In this document: positions 1-10,600 of the stretch, piece after piece
Numbering within the stretch: the first letter of the stretch is position 1
How the letters are laid out: every line of letters starts with the position of its first letter
Assembly: GCF_010686755.1 (NCBI RefSeq)
Contig: NZ_JAAGXA010000001.1
Location: 620,001-684,000, forward strand
Source of the DNA: Nocardioides zeae
Lineage (GTDB): Bacteria > Actinomycetota > Actinomycetes > Propionibacteriales > Nocardioidaceae
Reading direction: 5' to 3'
DNA length: 64,000 bases
Position numbers and translations under genes: made by a program
Notes under the pieces: generated by a model
What the model saw: the letters and a program-made list of their open reading frames with translations, nothing else
Told to the model about the DNA's origin: nothing
Databases searched by the model: none

Positions 1-533
1 TCGGTCTCCAGCCCGGCCACCGAGGCCCGGTACGCCGCGACGTCGTCCGCGAGGCGGTCGGCGTCGATGCCCTCCACCTCGGCGAGCGCGGGCTCGAGGG
101 CGTCGAGCACGTCGAGCACCCGGGCGGGATCGGTCCAGAAGTGGGGGTCCGGGGCGCCGGCGGCGTCGCCCTCGGCGTACTCGAGCACCTCGATCTCGTC
201 ACCCGCGACGAACGCGGTGACCCCGTCGTCGACCGCGGCGTCGAGGTGCTGCTGCAGCCCCTCCTCGAGACCGAGCCCGTTGGAGACCACCAGGTCGGCC
301 GAGCGCATCCGGGCAGCCTCCTGGGCCGAGACCTCGAAGGAGTGCGGATCGGCGTCGGGGCGCATGAGGGTGAGCACCTCGGCCTGGTCGCCCACGACGT
401 TCTCGACGACGTCGCCGAGGATGTTGGTGGAGACCACGATGAGCGGTCCGTCCGCGGAGCCGACGTCGCAGGCGGTCAGGGCGCTCGCGGCGAGGAGGGC
501 GGCGGGCAGTGCGAGGAGGCGGGTACGGCGCAC
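1..533 (-). CDS. aztC: AztC-type zinc-binding lipoprotein of ABC importer (3' end missing)
   Basis: Extracytoplasmic solute-binding protein that captures zinc for the AztB/AztA transporter. The N-terminus reads as a lipoprotein signal ending in L-T-A-C (Cys22). Cluster A-1 family metal-site motifs follow: D-P-H-S-F-E with His64 and D-P-H-F-W with His131, both zinc ligands in ZnuA/AztC proteins. The gene runs off the left edge after about 177 codons, so the last His/Asp ligands and the C-terminal lobe are not visible. The GTG start at 533 lies one base after the TGA of aztD, so the two genes are surely co-transcribed. The chaperone AztD next door makes zinc more likely than manganese. Confidence 0.88.
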   Translation of the reverse strand, partial: MRRTRLLALPAALLAASALTACDVGSADGPLIVVSTNILGDVVENVVGDQAEVLTLMRPDADPHSFEVSAQEAARMRSADLVVSNGLGLEEGLQQHLDAAVDDGVTAFVAGDEIEVLEYAEGDAAGAPDPHFWTDPARVLDVLDALEPALAEVEGIDADRLADDVAAYRASVAGLET

Positions 534-534
534 G

Positions 535-1782
535 TCAGCGTCCTGTCGAGGCGGTGAAGAGGGGCTCGGTGTCGGTCGTGAAGGACCGGGCGACGCGGGC
601 GTCGTCGGCCACGTCGATCTCGTGCAGCTGCTGCTCGACGGGACCGGACAGGTAGGTGCGCTGCTGGTCGGTCGCGAGGGTGGGGGTGAGCCCGGCGTCG
701 AGCGACGCGGCCACCAGGGGTTCCGTCGCGGCGAGCAGCGTGCCGTCGTTGCCGTCCATCACGAGCACCCGGCCGTCGGTGGCGAGGGCGACGACGTGCT
801 CGTCCTCGTCGTCGACCGCGCTGACCGCCACGAGCGGTCCGGGTGCGGGGAGCAGCGTCCAGGAGCGCTCGCGCGTGTCGAGCAACCACACCCCGTCGGC
901 GCCCTCGGGGCCGGCGAGCGCGGCGACCGTCGGACGGCCCTCGCGGTTCGCGAACGCGGTGGCCGGCGCTGCCGTCGTACCGGCCGGGTAGGGGATCCGC
1001 TCGACGGTGAGCTCGTCGTCGACGACGCTCGCGAGGAGCGCCCCGTCGGCGCAGCCGACGACGGCCCCCACGCGGGTGGTGATCGTGCCCGACGCCGCGG
1101 TGCAGGGCTCCTCGAGGCCGGTCGGGTCGCCGTCGGCGGTGAAGCCGCGCACCGTGCCCGCGGTGCCGTCGGCGCCCGCAGCGGTCACGAGCGCGAACGA
1201 CCCGACCGGCACCACCATGCCGTCGTGCGGGGCGGTCCCCAGCCGGAACCGCTCGACGAGGTCCCCCGCGGAGAGCGCCGCGGTGTCGAGGAGCACGGCC
1301 TCGCCGGAGCCGGCGAAGTAGACGCCCGTGCCCGACGTCGTCGAGGAGTTCGTGGTGGCGATCGTCGCCGGGCCGTCGCCGCTCACCGCACCGACCTCGC
1401 GGGGCTCCGCGCGGTAGTAGTGGAAGTGGTCGACGTGGTCCCAGGTCCACCGACCGCTGTCGACGACCTCGACGCCCGCGTCGGTCTGCACGAACAGGTA
1501 CCGGCCGTCGGTCGTCATCGCGCTCGGTGCGCCGACGGTGCCGATCTCCGTCGTGCTCTCGTCGAGCAGGTCGAGGTGGGTGACGGTGCCGGACGGGTCC
1601 ACCGTCGTGAGGCCGAGCGGCGGCTCGGAGACCTCGGCAGCGCCCGCGACGGCGCCGTGTCCGTCGGACGACCCGGCGACGGACGCGGGCGGTCCGTCGC
1701 CTCCGTCGGTGTCGCCGGCGGCGCAGCCGGCCACGGACAGCACCAGCACGGCGCCGAGGAGGCGGGGGAAGGGGAGGGGCAC
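535..1782 (-). CDS. aztD: AztD-type zinc metallochaperone
   Basis: Secreted chaperone that, in the characterised Paracoccus aztABCD system, hands zinc to the binding protein AztC. The 415-residue product has a lipoprotein-like signal (V-A-G-C near residue 20), a linker rich in G, S and D, then beta-propeller-like repeats. A His/Tyr cluster (W-D-H-V-D-H-F-H-Y-Y) about 110 residues in is typical of AztD. The GTG start at 1782 is preceded by GAGAGGA at good spacing; longer in-frame extensions run into aztB and are not real. It sits between aztB (74 bp away, with a hexamer repeat in the gap) and aztC (1 bp away). Function by homology; fairly sure. Confidence 0.85.
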   Translation of the reverse strand: MPLPFPRLLGAVLVLSVAGCAAGDTDGGDGPPASVAGSSDGHGAVAGAAEVSEPPLGLTTVDPSGTVTHLDLLDESTTEIGTVGAPSAMTTDGRYLFVQTDAGVEVVDSGRWTWDHVDHFHYYRAEPREVGAVSGDGPATIATTNSSTTSGTGVYFAGSGEAVLLDTAALSAGDLVERFRLGTAPHDGMVVPVGSFALVTAAGADGTAGTVRGFTADGDPTGLEEPCTAASGTITTRVGAVVGCADGALLASVVDDELTVERIPYPAGTTAAPATAFANREGRPTVAALAGPEGADGVWLLDTRERSWTLLPAPGPLVAVSAVDDEDEHVVALATDGRVLVMDGNDGTLLAATEPLVAASLDAGLTPTLATDQQRTYLSGPVEQQLHEIDVADDARVARSFTTDTEPLFTASTGR

Positions 1783-1798
1783 GGGATCCTCTCGGCAG

Positions 1799-1828
1799 GA
1801 ACGGGAACGGGAACGGGAACGGGAACGG
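1799..1828. repeat. Five tandem copies of GAACGG
   Basis: Five perfect copies of the hexamer GAACGG (+ strand) fill part of the 74-bp gap between aztB and aztD. On the transcribed minus strand they form a CCGTTC repeat 17 bases upstream of the aztD start, just ahead of its ribosome binding site. Copy-number change by slippage could alter spacing in the leader; this is inference. Confidence 0.9.
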
Positions 1829-1856
1829 GACGGGGGCAGGGGGCCGGTGGCGGGGG

Positions 1857-2699
1857 TCAGGCGGCGGGCCGCAGGGACGCGACCCCGCGGCGTACCACCC
1901 ACGACAGGCAGGCGATCGCGATCGCCGCCGCGGCGACGGAGGCGCCCGCGGCGGTGGCCGCGTGCCACGACGCGAGGAGTCCCGCCGCGACGGCCACCGT
2001 CCCGAGGACGGCGGCGAGCGCCATGCGGGTGGGGAGGCGCACCGTCCAGTGACCGGCGGCGACGGCCGGCGCGAGGAGCAGGCCGACGACGAGGAGGGAG
2101 CCGACGGCCTGGTACGACGCCACCACCGCGAGCGTCACCAGGCCGACGAGCGCGGCTTGCGCGAGCCGGGGCCGGAGCCCGAGGACGGCCGCGATGCGGG
2201 GGTCGACGGCCAGCGCGACGAGCGGGCGGTGCGCGAGGACCGCCACCGCCAGCCCGACGGTGGCGGCGACCGCGAGCAGCAGGACGTCGACGGGGGCGAT
2301 GGCCAGGATGTCGCCGAAGAGGATCGCGGTCGCGTCGGTGGCGAAGCTCCCCGAGTGCGAGATCACGATGACGCCGAGGGCCAGCATCGCGACGAAGAGC
2401 AGGCCGATGCTCGTGTCGTAGGACAGCGACCCCCGGCGCTGCAGGGCGCCGATCCCGAGGCTCATGACGACGGCGCTGACGGCGCCCCCGACGAGCACCG
2501 GCGCCCCCAGCACGGTCGCGAGGGCCACCCCGGGCAGCATCCCGTGGGCCAGCGCCTCGCCGAGGAAGGCCATCCCGCGCACGACGACCCAGGTGCCGAC
2601 GACGCCGCAGAGCACGGCGACGAGGGCGCCGCCCAGCAGGGCCCGCTGGAGGAACGCGAGCGAGAACGGCTCGAGCAGCGCGTCGACGAGGAAGGTCAC
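1857..2699 (-). CDS. aztB: AztB-type zinc ABC transporter permease
   Basis: Membrane subunit of the zinc importer, ABC-3/ZnuB family, 280 residues with about eight hydrophobic segments. The family stretch G-M-A-F-L-G-E-A-L-A-H-G-M-L-P-G near residue 40 and the Y-D-T-S-I-G-L-L-F segment are visible. I chose GTG at 2699 because a TAGGGT hexamer (2713-2708) lies eight bases before it, giving a leaderless or nearly leaderless transcript; a TTG at 2720 would place the start upstream of that promoter element. First gene of aztB-aztD-aztC, divergent from aztA. Probably repressed by Zur with zinc, see the box at 2722-2742. Confidence 0.88.
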   Translation of the reverse strand: MTFLVDALLEPFSLAFLQRALLGGALVAVLCGVVGTWVVVRGMAFLGEALAHGMLPGVALATVLGAPVLVGGAVSAVVMSLGIGALQRRGSLSYDTSIGLLFVAMLALGVIVISHSGSFATDATAILFGDILAIAPVDVLLLAVAATVGLAVAVLAHRPLVALAVDPRIAAVLGLRPRLAQAALVGLVTLAVVASYQAVGSLLVVGLLLAPAVAAGHWTVRLPTRMALAAVLGTVAVAAGLLASWHAATAAGASVAAAAIAIACLSWVVRRGVASLRPAA

Positions 2700-2707
2700 G
2701 GGCCGGG

Positions 2708-2748
2708 ACCCTAGCCACAAGTGGGAATGATTATCAAAAGCGGTAGGG
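2708..2748. promoter_or_regulatory. Divergent azt promoters with Zur-like box
   Basis: Two TAGGGT hexamers face away from each other: 2743-2748 for aztA (seven bases before its GTG) and 2713-2708 on the minus strand for aztB (eight bases before its GTG). Between them is an AT-rich imperfect palindrome with the core AATGATTATCA (2722-2742), close to actinobacterial Zur operators. One zinc-loaded Zur dimer here could silence both transcripts. The hexamers and the core are seen; assignment to Zur is inference from the zinc genes. Confidence 0.65.
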
Positions 2749-2755
2749 TGGAGCC

Positions 2756-3439
2756 GTGCCTTCCTCCCCCTGCGTCCAGCTCCGCGACGTCGACGTCGCC
2801 TTCGGCGCCCGGGCCGCGCTGCGCGACGTCTCGCTCGACCTCCACGCCGGCGCGGTGACGGTCGTCGCCGGACCCAACGGCGCCGGGAAGTCCACGCTGC
2901 TCGAGGTCGTCGCAGGAACGCGTGTGCCGTCCCGCGGCTCGCGCACGGCGACCGGGTCGGTCGCCGTCGTGCCGCAGCGCGCCGGGGTCTCCGACCTGCT
3001 CCCCATCACCGTCCGCGACGTCGTCGCGGTGGGCACGTGGGGGCGCCTCGGGGCGTGGCGCCGCGCCGACGCGGCGGCGCGCGCCGCGGTGGACGAGGCC
3101 CTGCAGCGGCTCGAGGTCGCGGACCTCGCACGACGTCCGTACGGCGCGCTGTCCGGCGGGCAGCGCCAGCGGGCCCTGCTGGCCCAGGGCCTCGCGGCGC
3201 GGGCGGACCTGGTGCTCCTCGACGAGCCCACGACGGGGCTCGACGCCGCGAGCGGGGAGCGCATCCGCGCCGTGATGGCGGACGAGGCGGCGCGCGGCGC
3301 CGCCGTCGTGTGCGTGTCGCACGACCCGGCGGTGCTCGCCGGAGCGGACCGCATCGTGGCGCTGGCCGACGGCGCGATCGCGAGTGACACCCGCGCCCCG
3401 GCGGTCGTGGCCCCAGCGCCACGGACAACGGCGCGCTGA
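2756..3439 (+). CDS. aztA: AztA-type zinc ABC transporter ATP-binding protein
   Basis: ATPase subunit of the zinc importer, 227 residues. Walker A G-P-N-G-A-G-K-S at 39-46, ABC signature L-S-G-G-Q-R-Q near 132, Walker B followed by D-E-P-T-T-G-L-D, and a switch His in V-S-H-D-P. It is transcribed away from aztB-D-C but lacks a permease of its own, so it should work with AztB. GTG at 2756 is chosen because TAGGGT lies seven bases upstream, which predicts a leaderless mRNA; there is no Shine-Dalgarno sequence. The 3' end stops 11 bp short of the convergent methyltransferase gene. Confidence 0.9.
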   Translation: MPSSPCVQLRDVDVAFGARAALRDVSLDLHAGAVTVVAGPNGAGKSTLLEVVAGTRVPSRGSRTATGSVAVVPQRAGVSDLLPITVRDVVAVGTWGRLGAWRRADAAARAAVDEALQRLEVADLARRPYGALSGGQRQRALLAQGLAARADLVLLDEPTTGLDAASGERIRAVMADEAARGAAVVCVSHDPAVLAGADRIVALADGAIASDTRAPAVVAPAPRTTAR

Positions 3440-3450
3440 GGCCACGGCGC

Positions 3451-4247
3451 TCAGGTGAGGGGGACCCGTCCCGTCACCAGGTGCTGGGGCCGCGACTCGT
3501 GGCCGGGGGAGACCCCGAAGCGGCGGTCGAGCTCGGCGACCTCGTGGATCGGCGTCGTGGCGACGTCCACGAGGCCGGCGGCGCGGAACACGTCGACGAA
3601 GGCGTCCGCGTCCGCGGAGGTCGCGAGGGGCAGCGCGGCCTCGGCGCTCAGGTCGTAGGTGCGTCCGAAGGCGTCGGGCCCGTCGGCCGACTCGACGGCG
3701 ACGCCGCGGTCGATGCCGTCGGGGTACCAGTTCGCGTCGACGCAGGCGATGGTGCCGCCCGGCCGCACGAGCGCGCTCCAGGCCCGGACGGCGTCGACGG
3801 GGTCGCGCAACGTCCAGAGCAGCCAGCGGCTCGTGACCGCGTCGAACGGGGTGTGCCCGATCTCGTCCGTGTCCCCGGGGCGCACCGCGTCGCCGCGGAC
3901 GAACCGTGCGGCGGGGCGGTCGTCGCGACGACGCTCGTCGGCGTCGCGCCGGGCCTCGGCGAGCATGCCGTCCGCGCTGTCGAGGCCGACGACGTCGTGG
4001 CCGAGCTCGGCGAGCACGTGCGCCACGTAGCCCGAGCCCGTCCCGACGTCCAGCACCCGCAGCGGCCGCGGCCCCAGGGCTCCGCGCCACACCCGCGTCC
4101 ACAGGTCGCGGTCGAGCGCGGCGCGCTCGCCCTCCACCTGACGGCGGTGGTACGCCGCGGCGCGGCCCGTCCAGTACTCGTCGAGGCGCGCCTGGAGGGC
4201 GGCCGCGTCGACCTGCTCGGCGATCGGCTCGGCAGCGGTGGTGTGGC

Positions 4248-4251
<4 letters not shown>
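3451..4251 (-). CDS. Class I SAM-dependent methyltransferase
   Basis: Cytoplasmic methyltransferase of 266 residues with a Rossmann fold: motif I is V-L-D-V-G-T-G-S-G-Y near residue 65, the acidic end of strand 2 is in V-G-L-D-S-A-D, and a motif resembling methyltransferase domain 25/11 follows (F-D-A-V-T-S-R-W-L-L-W-T-L). The ATG start overlaps the stop of the upstream ABC ATPase gene (ATGA, 4248-4251), so it is the last gene of the importer operon. Its substrate is not readable from sequence. The tight coupling suggests it modifies the imported chelate or a related ligand, which is inference. Confidence 0.8.
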
Positions 4252-5029
<778 letters not shown>

Positions 5030-5033
<4 letters not shown>

Positions 5034-6013
5034 CGCGTCTGCTCCAGGAAGTCCACGAGCTGCTCGAGGCCGTCGACCGCCAGCGGCGTCGGCGGCTCCG
5101 CGTAGTTGAGCAGCAGCGGGAGGATCGCGCCCGACTCCACGGCACGCAGCGCGTCCGCGCCGGGCAGGGACGTCAGCGCCTCCGTGACCTCCGCGGGGTC
5201 ACCGTCGCTGCGGAGCAGGATGACGACGTCGGGGTCGCGCGCCACGATCTCCTCGGCGCTCACCTCGAAGACCCGGTCGCCGACGTCGCCGAAGACGTTC
5301 TCCAGCCCGGCGGCCTCGACGAGCGGGGCGGACATCGAGCCACGCCCGTAGGCGTAGGTCACGCCACCCCCGACCGTCGGGTAGAGCACGGCGACGGTGC
5401 GGTCCTCGTCGGTCGGCACACGGGCCTCGACCGCGGCCACCCGCTCCTCGAGCTCCGCCACGTAGGCGTCGGCCTCGTCGGTGCGCTCGAAGACCTCGCC
5501 GTACAGCCGCACCTGGTCGTAGAGGTCGTCGAACGTCGCGTCGCCGTCGAGCGAGCCGCAGAACGCGGGCTCCTCGATGAGGGCGATGTCGTTCGACGCG
5601 AGCGTGTCCCGCGTGATCGTCTCCGTCTGCCCCAGGACCAGGTCGGGCGTCTCGGCGACGACCTCCTCGCGCGAGATCTGGAGGTGGCCGCTGGTGTCGG
5701 TGCGGTCCGTGAGCAGGGGGACCTCGTCGATGGCGGCGAGGGTGTCGGCGTCGTAGTACTCCGCCGGGTAGACCCCTGCCCGGGCCACGACGCGGTCGAG
5801 CACGCCGAGCTCGTGCAGGGTGACCGCGGCAGCGCTCTTCAGCATGACGACCCGCTCGGGGGCGCCGTCGAGCTCGACGGTGCCGCCGCAGTTCTCGACC
5901 GAGATGGCGGCGGCGTCGTCGTCCTCGCCGCAGGCGGCGAGCGGCACGAGCAGGAGCGCTGCGGCGGCGGTCGAGGCGGTGCGACGGACGGTCGCGCGGG
6001 GTGGCTTGCTCAC
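5030..6013 (-). CDS. FecB/BtuF-type substrate-binding lipoprotein
   Basis: Extracellular binding protein of 327 residues for the class II (iron-siderophore/haem/cobalamin) importer. Lipoprotein signal ends in L-A-A-C near residue 28. The mature protein begins with I-S-V-E-N-C-G and has a second Cys in A-F-C-G-S, suggesting a disulfide; the same Cys arrangement appears in the BtuF-like protein at 49603-50679. The GTG at 6013 has AGGAG six bases upstream. There is no riboswitch or IdeR-like box upstream, so the substrate stays open: ferric siderophore is the default, a corrinoid is possible. Confidence 0.82.
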
Positions 6014-6057
6014 GGTTCTCCTGGGGTGGTGGTCGGGGCGGTGCGCGCGGAGCCGGC

Positions 6058-7170
6058 TCACGAGGGCACGGCCTGGAAGCGGCGGACGAGGAGCAGCAGG
6101 AACGGGGCGCCGACGAGGGCGGTGATGATGCCGATCGGGATCTCCTGGGGCGCCAGGACGGTGCGGGCAAGCACGTCGGCCCAGACGAGCAGGACGGCGC
6201 CGAGGAGCGCGGCGACGGGGACCACCGCGCGGTGTGCCCCGCCGACGAGACGGCGGGCGAGGTGGGGGATGACGAGGCCGACGAACCCGATGCTGCCGGC
6301 CATCGCGACGAGCACGCCCACCAGCAGCGAGACACCGATGAGCAGCAGGCTGCGGAACCGCTCGGGATGGATGCCGAGGGTCAGTGCCGTCTCGTCGCCG
6401 ACGACGAGCGCGTCGAGGCGACGGCCGGTGAGCACGAGGGTGGCGGCGGTGGCGGCGACCACGACCACGACCACGGCGAGGGGACCGTTCCACCCGGCCA
6501 GGCCCAGGGAGCCGAGCAGCCAGAACATCACCGACCGGGCGCCCTCGGCGGAGTCGGAGGCGAAGATGAGGAAGCTCGTCGCCGCGGACAGGGCGTAGCC
6601 GATGGCGACGCCCGCCATGAGGAGCCGCACCGAGGTGATCCGCCCCGCCGAACGCGCGACGAGGAACACGAGGGCGGACGCTGCGAGCGCCCCGAGGAAG
6701 GCGCTGCCCTGGAGGGCGTAGTCGCCGAACGCGGCACCGGCGCCGAACAGGATCGCCCCCGCCGCCCCGCAGCTGGCGCCCGAGTTGATGCCCAGCACGT
6801 AGGGGTCGGCGAGGATGTTGCGCACCATCGCCTGCAGGACGACGCCGGCCATCGCGAGGCCGGCGCCGACGGCCGCGCCGAGGATGACCCGCGGCGTGCG
6901 GATCTGCCAGACGATCGCGTCGTGGCGGCGCTCCCACGTGACGTCGCCGATCCCCGTGAGGTGGTGCAGCACGATGCGGAACGAGTCGCCGGGGGAGACC
7001 GCGACGGGTCCGGCGCCGACGCCGACGACGAGGGTCACGAGGAGCGCGGCGGTCAGTCCGAGCACCCAGAGCGTCGCGCGGCGGCGCTGCGCACCGACGC
7101 CGAGGGGGTCGCGGTCGGGGTCGTCGACCGGGATCGGCGCCACGGTGGGTGCGCGGTCGAGGATGCTCAC
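6058..7170 (-). CDS. FecCD/BtuC-type ABC transporter permease
   Basis: Permease of the FecCD family, about 370 residues and about ten membrane helices. Family landmarks seen: R-T-P-R-V-I-L-G-A-A-V-G-A-G-L-A near residue 95, N-I-L-A-D-P-Y-V-L-G-I-N-S-G-A-S, G-F-V-G-L-V-I-P-H-L-A-R and the C-terminal A-P-Q-E-I-P-I-G-I-I-T-A-L-V-G-A-P-F. GTG at 7170 is preferred over an upstream start because it begins just before a normal cytoplasmic tail and lies about 20 bases after a possible GATAAC -10. First gene of the operon permease, binding protein, ATPase, methyltransferase. A single permease gene implies a homodimer. Confidence 0.86.
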   Translation of the reverse strand: MSILDRAPTVAPIPVDDPDRDPLGVGAQRRRATLWVLGLTAALLVTLVVGVGAGPVAVSPGDSFRIVLHHLTGIGDVTWERRHDAIVWQIRTPRVILGAAVGAGLAMAGVVLQAMVRNILADPYVLGINSGASCGAAGAILFGAGAAFGDYALQGSAFLGALAASALVFLVARSAGRITSVRLLMAGVAIGYALSAATSFLIFASDSAEGARSVMFWLLGSLGLAGWNGPLAVVVVVVAATAATLVLTGRRLDALVVGDETALTLGIHPERFRSLLLIGVSLLVGVLVAMAGSIGFVGLVIPHLARRLVGGAHRAVVPVAALLGAVLLVWADVLARTVLAPQEIPIGIITALVGAPFLLLLVRRFQAVPS

Positions 7171-7253
7171 GGCCGCCCGCTGGTGGTTATCGCGAACAAC
7201 ATGCAACAACCCTCGCACACCAGGAGGCGTGCGTGACTACCCGGTCCGGCAGG

Positions 7254-7538
7254 TCAGGCGAAGATGTCGAGCAGGTCGCGGACCGACGTCTCGGTCTCGG
7301 CGGGGTGTCGCAGGCGCAGGTCGGTGTTGAGGCTGTAGGCGTTGCGCCGCCCGACCTTCTCCTTCGTCACGTAGCCCGCCACCTCGAGGTCCTTGAGGAT
7401 CGCCTGGGCCGCCCGCTCCGTGATGCCGACGATCGCGGCGATCTCCCGGATGCGCGCGGCGGGATCCCGGCTCAGGGCGACCAGGACGTGGCCGTGGTTG
7501 CTGAGGAACGTCCATCCGGGCGCATCGCTCGACGACAT
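7254..7538 (-). CDS. Small winged-helix transcriptional regulator
   Basis: DNA-binding protein of 94 residues consisting of a winged helix only. The recognisable part runs W-T-F-L-S-N-H-G-H-V-L-V-A-L, then A-R-I-R-E-I-A-A-I-V-G-I-T-E-R-A-A-Q-A-I (helix-turn-helix about residues 30-50), then the wing E-K-V-G-R-R-N-A-Y. This resembles ArsR/MarR-type single-domain regulators. The ATG at 7538 follows TACAGT by six bases (7550-7545), so a leaderless transcript is likely. It is divergent from the DAB-type gene and may control it; the signal is unknown and no ligand domain is present. Confidence 0.7.
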   Translation of the reverse strand: MSSSDAPGWTFLSNHGHVLVALSRDPAARIREIAAIVGITERAAQAILKDLEVAGYVTKEKVGRRNAYSLNTDLRLRHPAETETSVRDLLDIFA

Positions 7539-7544
7539 GGCCGC

Positions 7545-7618
7545 ACTGTAGTGGGGAAGTGACGCAAACCACGGAAAGAGGAATCTAGACACACGTATTG
7601 CAATTCCGGTTTTATGTT
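7545..7618. promoter_or_regulatory. Divergent promoter region with ATTGCAAT palindrome
   Basis: AT-richer gap between the winged-helix gene and the DAB-type gene. It contains TACAGT for the minus-strand gene, a TATGTT hexamer (7613-7618) just before an ATG at 7623, and the eight-base palindrome ATTGCAAT at about 7597-7604. The palindrome is a plausible operator for the small regulator; that is inference. Confidence 0.4.
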
Positions 7619-7622
7619 TCGC

Positions 7623-10600
7623 ATGAACTCTCTCGTCGTGACCCGTCGGGTCCTCTGCGGTGCCGTGCTCGGAGCTGTCCTCGTCCTCCTCCTGGGGGTC
7701 GCGGTGCGCCCACCCGACGAACCGTCGACGTGGTTGCGGCTGGTGCTCGCGACGTACGTCGGGGTGCTCGGGTGGCTGGTCGCGGGGTACGCCGCCACGA
7801 ACCTGCGCGGTCAGGCGCGCCTCGGTCGTTTCGCGGTGCTCCTGGTCGTCGCCGTCGGCGGCCTGCTCACGATGGTCTCCGCCGGCGGGCTGGTGGTGTC
7901 GGCGATCGGCTGGACCGTGAGCGGCGCCGCGACGGCGGCCCTCGTGGCCCACCGCGGTGACGAGCGGGCACGCCGCGCCGCCCGCGTCGTCGCGAGCCGT
8001 CTCGCGTGGGGCGACGCGGCGCTCTGGCTGGCGGTCGTCGCGGTCCTCGCCGGTGGCGGGTCCGCGGCCGGTACGACGCTGGCGAGCGTGCTGCTGGCGA
8101 TCGCCGTGCTCGTGCGGTCGGCGTCGGTCCCCGTCCAGCGGTGGCTGCCCGAGACGGCCGAGGCTCCGTCACCGGTCTCCGCCCTGCTGCACGCCGGCGT
8201 GGTCAACGGGGGAGCGATGTTCGCGCTGGTGCACTGGTCGGTGCTGGCCGCGTCCCCGGCCGCACTGGTCGTGCTGGCCGTCGCCGGTGTCGCCTCCGTC
8301 GGAGCCGGGCTCGCGGCCATGCGGCTCCGGCCCGACGTCAAGGGGCGGCTGGCCGGGTCGACGACGGCCCAGATGGGCCTCGTGGCCGTCCAGCTCGGGC
8401 TGGGGCTGCCGGCGGCCGCCCTGGTGCACGTGCTGGGGCACGGCTGCTGGAAGGCGTGGCTGTTCCTCCGGGCGGGTGGCGCGGTCGATCGGGCGCGCAC
8501 CTCGGCCGCCGACCCGGACGGACCGTCCCGCGTCCACCCGGTCCCGGTGCTGGCTGCCGTCGTCGTCGCCGGCCTCGCCGTCGGTGCGGTGGCCCCGGAG
8601 CTCGCGCTCCCAGGGGCGCTCACGGCGGCGGTCGCGGTCCTCGGCCTCGCGGAGGCAGGTCGGATCCCCCGGGCCGGCCGGGGTGCGCGCCTCCTCGTGA
8701 GCGCGCTCGCGGTCGGTGTGCCGGCGGCGTACGTCGGCGTGCTCGCCGTCGTCGACCCCGCCGTCCACGACGCGTTCGCCGAGGGCTCCGCTCCTCCTCC
8801 GGTGCTCGCAGTGGCCGCGGCCGGCCTGGTCGTCGGCATCGGGCTCGCCGCCTCCCGGCTGACGCCCGGGAGCGGCGGGCCGATCGCGACGGTCGTGGCC
8901 GCCTCGCTGCTGCCCCCGGGCGGGACGATCCGGGGCAGGGTCCGGCTGACCGCGGCCGAGCCGGCCGCGTCGCCGGGCGGCCTGCCTGCGAGCCAGCTCG
9001 GGACGGTCGTCGGCATCGCGGCGACGACGGTCGGTCCGGCGTGGCCCCTGCGCTCCCTGGTCGCGGCCAATCCGCTGGCCCCGCTGGAGAACCTGGCCGT
9101 GGAGGACGCCGCCGCCACGGTGAGCATCCTGTGCGGGCGCGATCCGCGACCCTCGCTGTCGACGTTCCTCGACCTGCACGCCGCCGGGCGCATCAGCGAC
9201 GCAGCCGTCCGGCGGGCGTTGGCCGAGCAGGAGCCGACGGGCGCGGAACCGCGTCGCTCCCCCCACGGAGGGCGGCCCCGCACCGGGGCGCTGTCCGGCG
9301 TCGGCGCCGCCGACCTCGTCGCGTTCACCCGCGCCTGCGCCGACCGGTCGTCGGTGGACGGACCGGTGGCCGTCCGCGCCTGCGACCGCATCACCGTCCG
9401 CCGGGGTCGCCGCCCGGGCGAGGTGCTCGACCTGCAGGTGGCCGCGTGGGCGGCGCGCGCCTGGAGCTCCACGACCGTGGACGCTCGGTCGCCGCACGAC
9501 CCCTGGTCGTTGTGGCTGGCGTCGGCACGGCGCCGCGCCCACGACCTGGCGTGGCGGGTGCCCGGGACCTCGGCACTGGCGCGTTCCCTGCCGGACGACC
9601 CTGCGGCGGCGATCGCCGCGCTGTGGCCCCACGTGGTCGAGCTGGTGGGGGAGACCGACTTCTACACCTACCTCGCGGCCACGCTCGCGGCCGGTCGCGG
9701 GTGGGCCGCCCACGCGCAGTGGCGTGAGCGGGGGGCGGACGGGACGGGAGCGCTCCTCCAGCTCGCTGCCCTGTCCCTCGCCCTCGACGTCGTCGTCGCC
9801 CGTGCCGCGCTCGACGGCGGTCGTGCGACGACCTCCGGCCCGGTCGACCGCGCGTACGGCGACCGTGACGCCGCCACCACGGCGGAGCTCGTCGGCGTCT
9901 GGCAGCGCGCGCTCGACCTCACCGTGCGCGACGGGTTGCTGCGCGACCTGACGACGTCGACGCCGGTCTCGCAGGAGGCGTCCGCCCCGGACGCGGCGGC
10001 GAGGCCCGTGCACTCCGTCTGGTGCATCGACGCGCGCTCCGAGCGGATGCGCCGCCACCTCGAGGTGCAGGGCGGGCACGAGACCTACGGCTACGCCGGC
10101 TTCTTCGGCCTCGCCGTGCGGCACCGCGACGCCTCGGGCGGGGTCGCCGACCTCTGCCCCGGCATCCTGCGTCCGGTGACCACGACGGCGGAGCGGCCGA
10201 GCGTGCCGGGGGTGTCGGCGTCCGTCCGGCAGCTGGTCGGACGCATCGGGCACCACCCCGCCGCCGCGTTCGGCTGGGCCGAGATGAGCGGGGTCCCGGC
10301 GCTCCTCGGCACCCTGGGCGCCACCCTGGCGCCCGGTCGGTGGCGTGCGCTCACCACCCCCGCCCGCCCTGCGGTCCCGCCGGAGCTGGAGCCGCTCCCG
10401 CAGGAGGTCGCCGTGGACGCGGCCGCGCAGCTGCTGGTCGCCACGGGCCTCGTCGCGCGGCTCGGCGACGGCGCCGTGCCCGGCCCCGAGCCGCTGGTGG
10501 TGGTCGGGCACGGGTCGAGCACGGAGAACAACGCGTTCGCCTCGGCCTACGACTGCGGGGCGTGCGGAGGGAACAGCGGGCGCACCAACGCCGCGCTCGT

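Noticed and set aside
476..1450. Long Arg-rich frame opposite or across aztC/aztD
   Set aside because: Shadow of the real genes caused by high GC; the codon pattern and the lipoprotein signal support the other frame.
7171..7253. IdeR/DmdR-type iron box before the importer permease
   Set aside because: Only loosely repeated TTGTTGC/TGTTGTTC elements are present; no TTAGGTTAGGCTAACCTAA-like palindrome.
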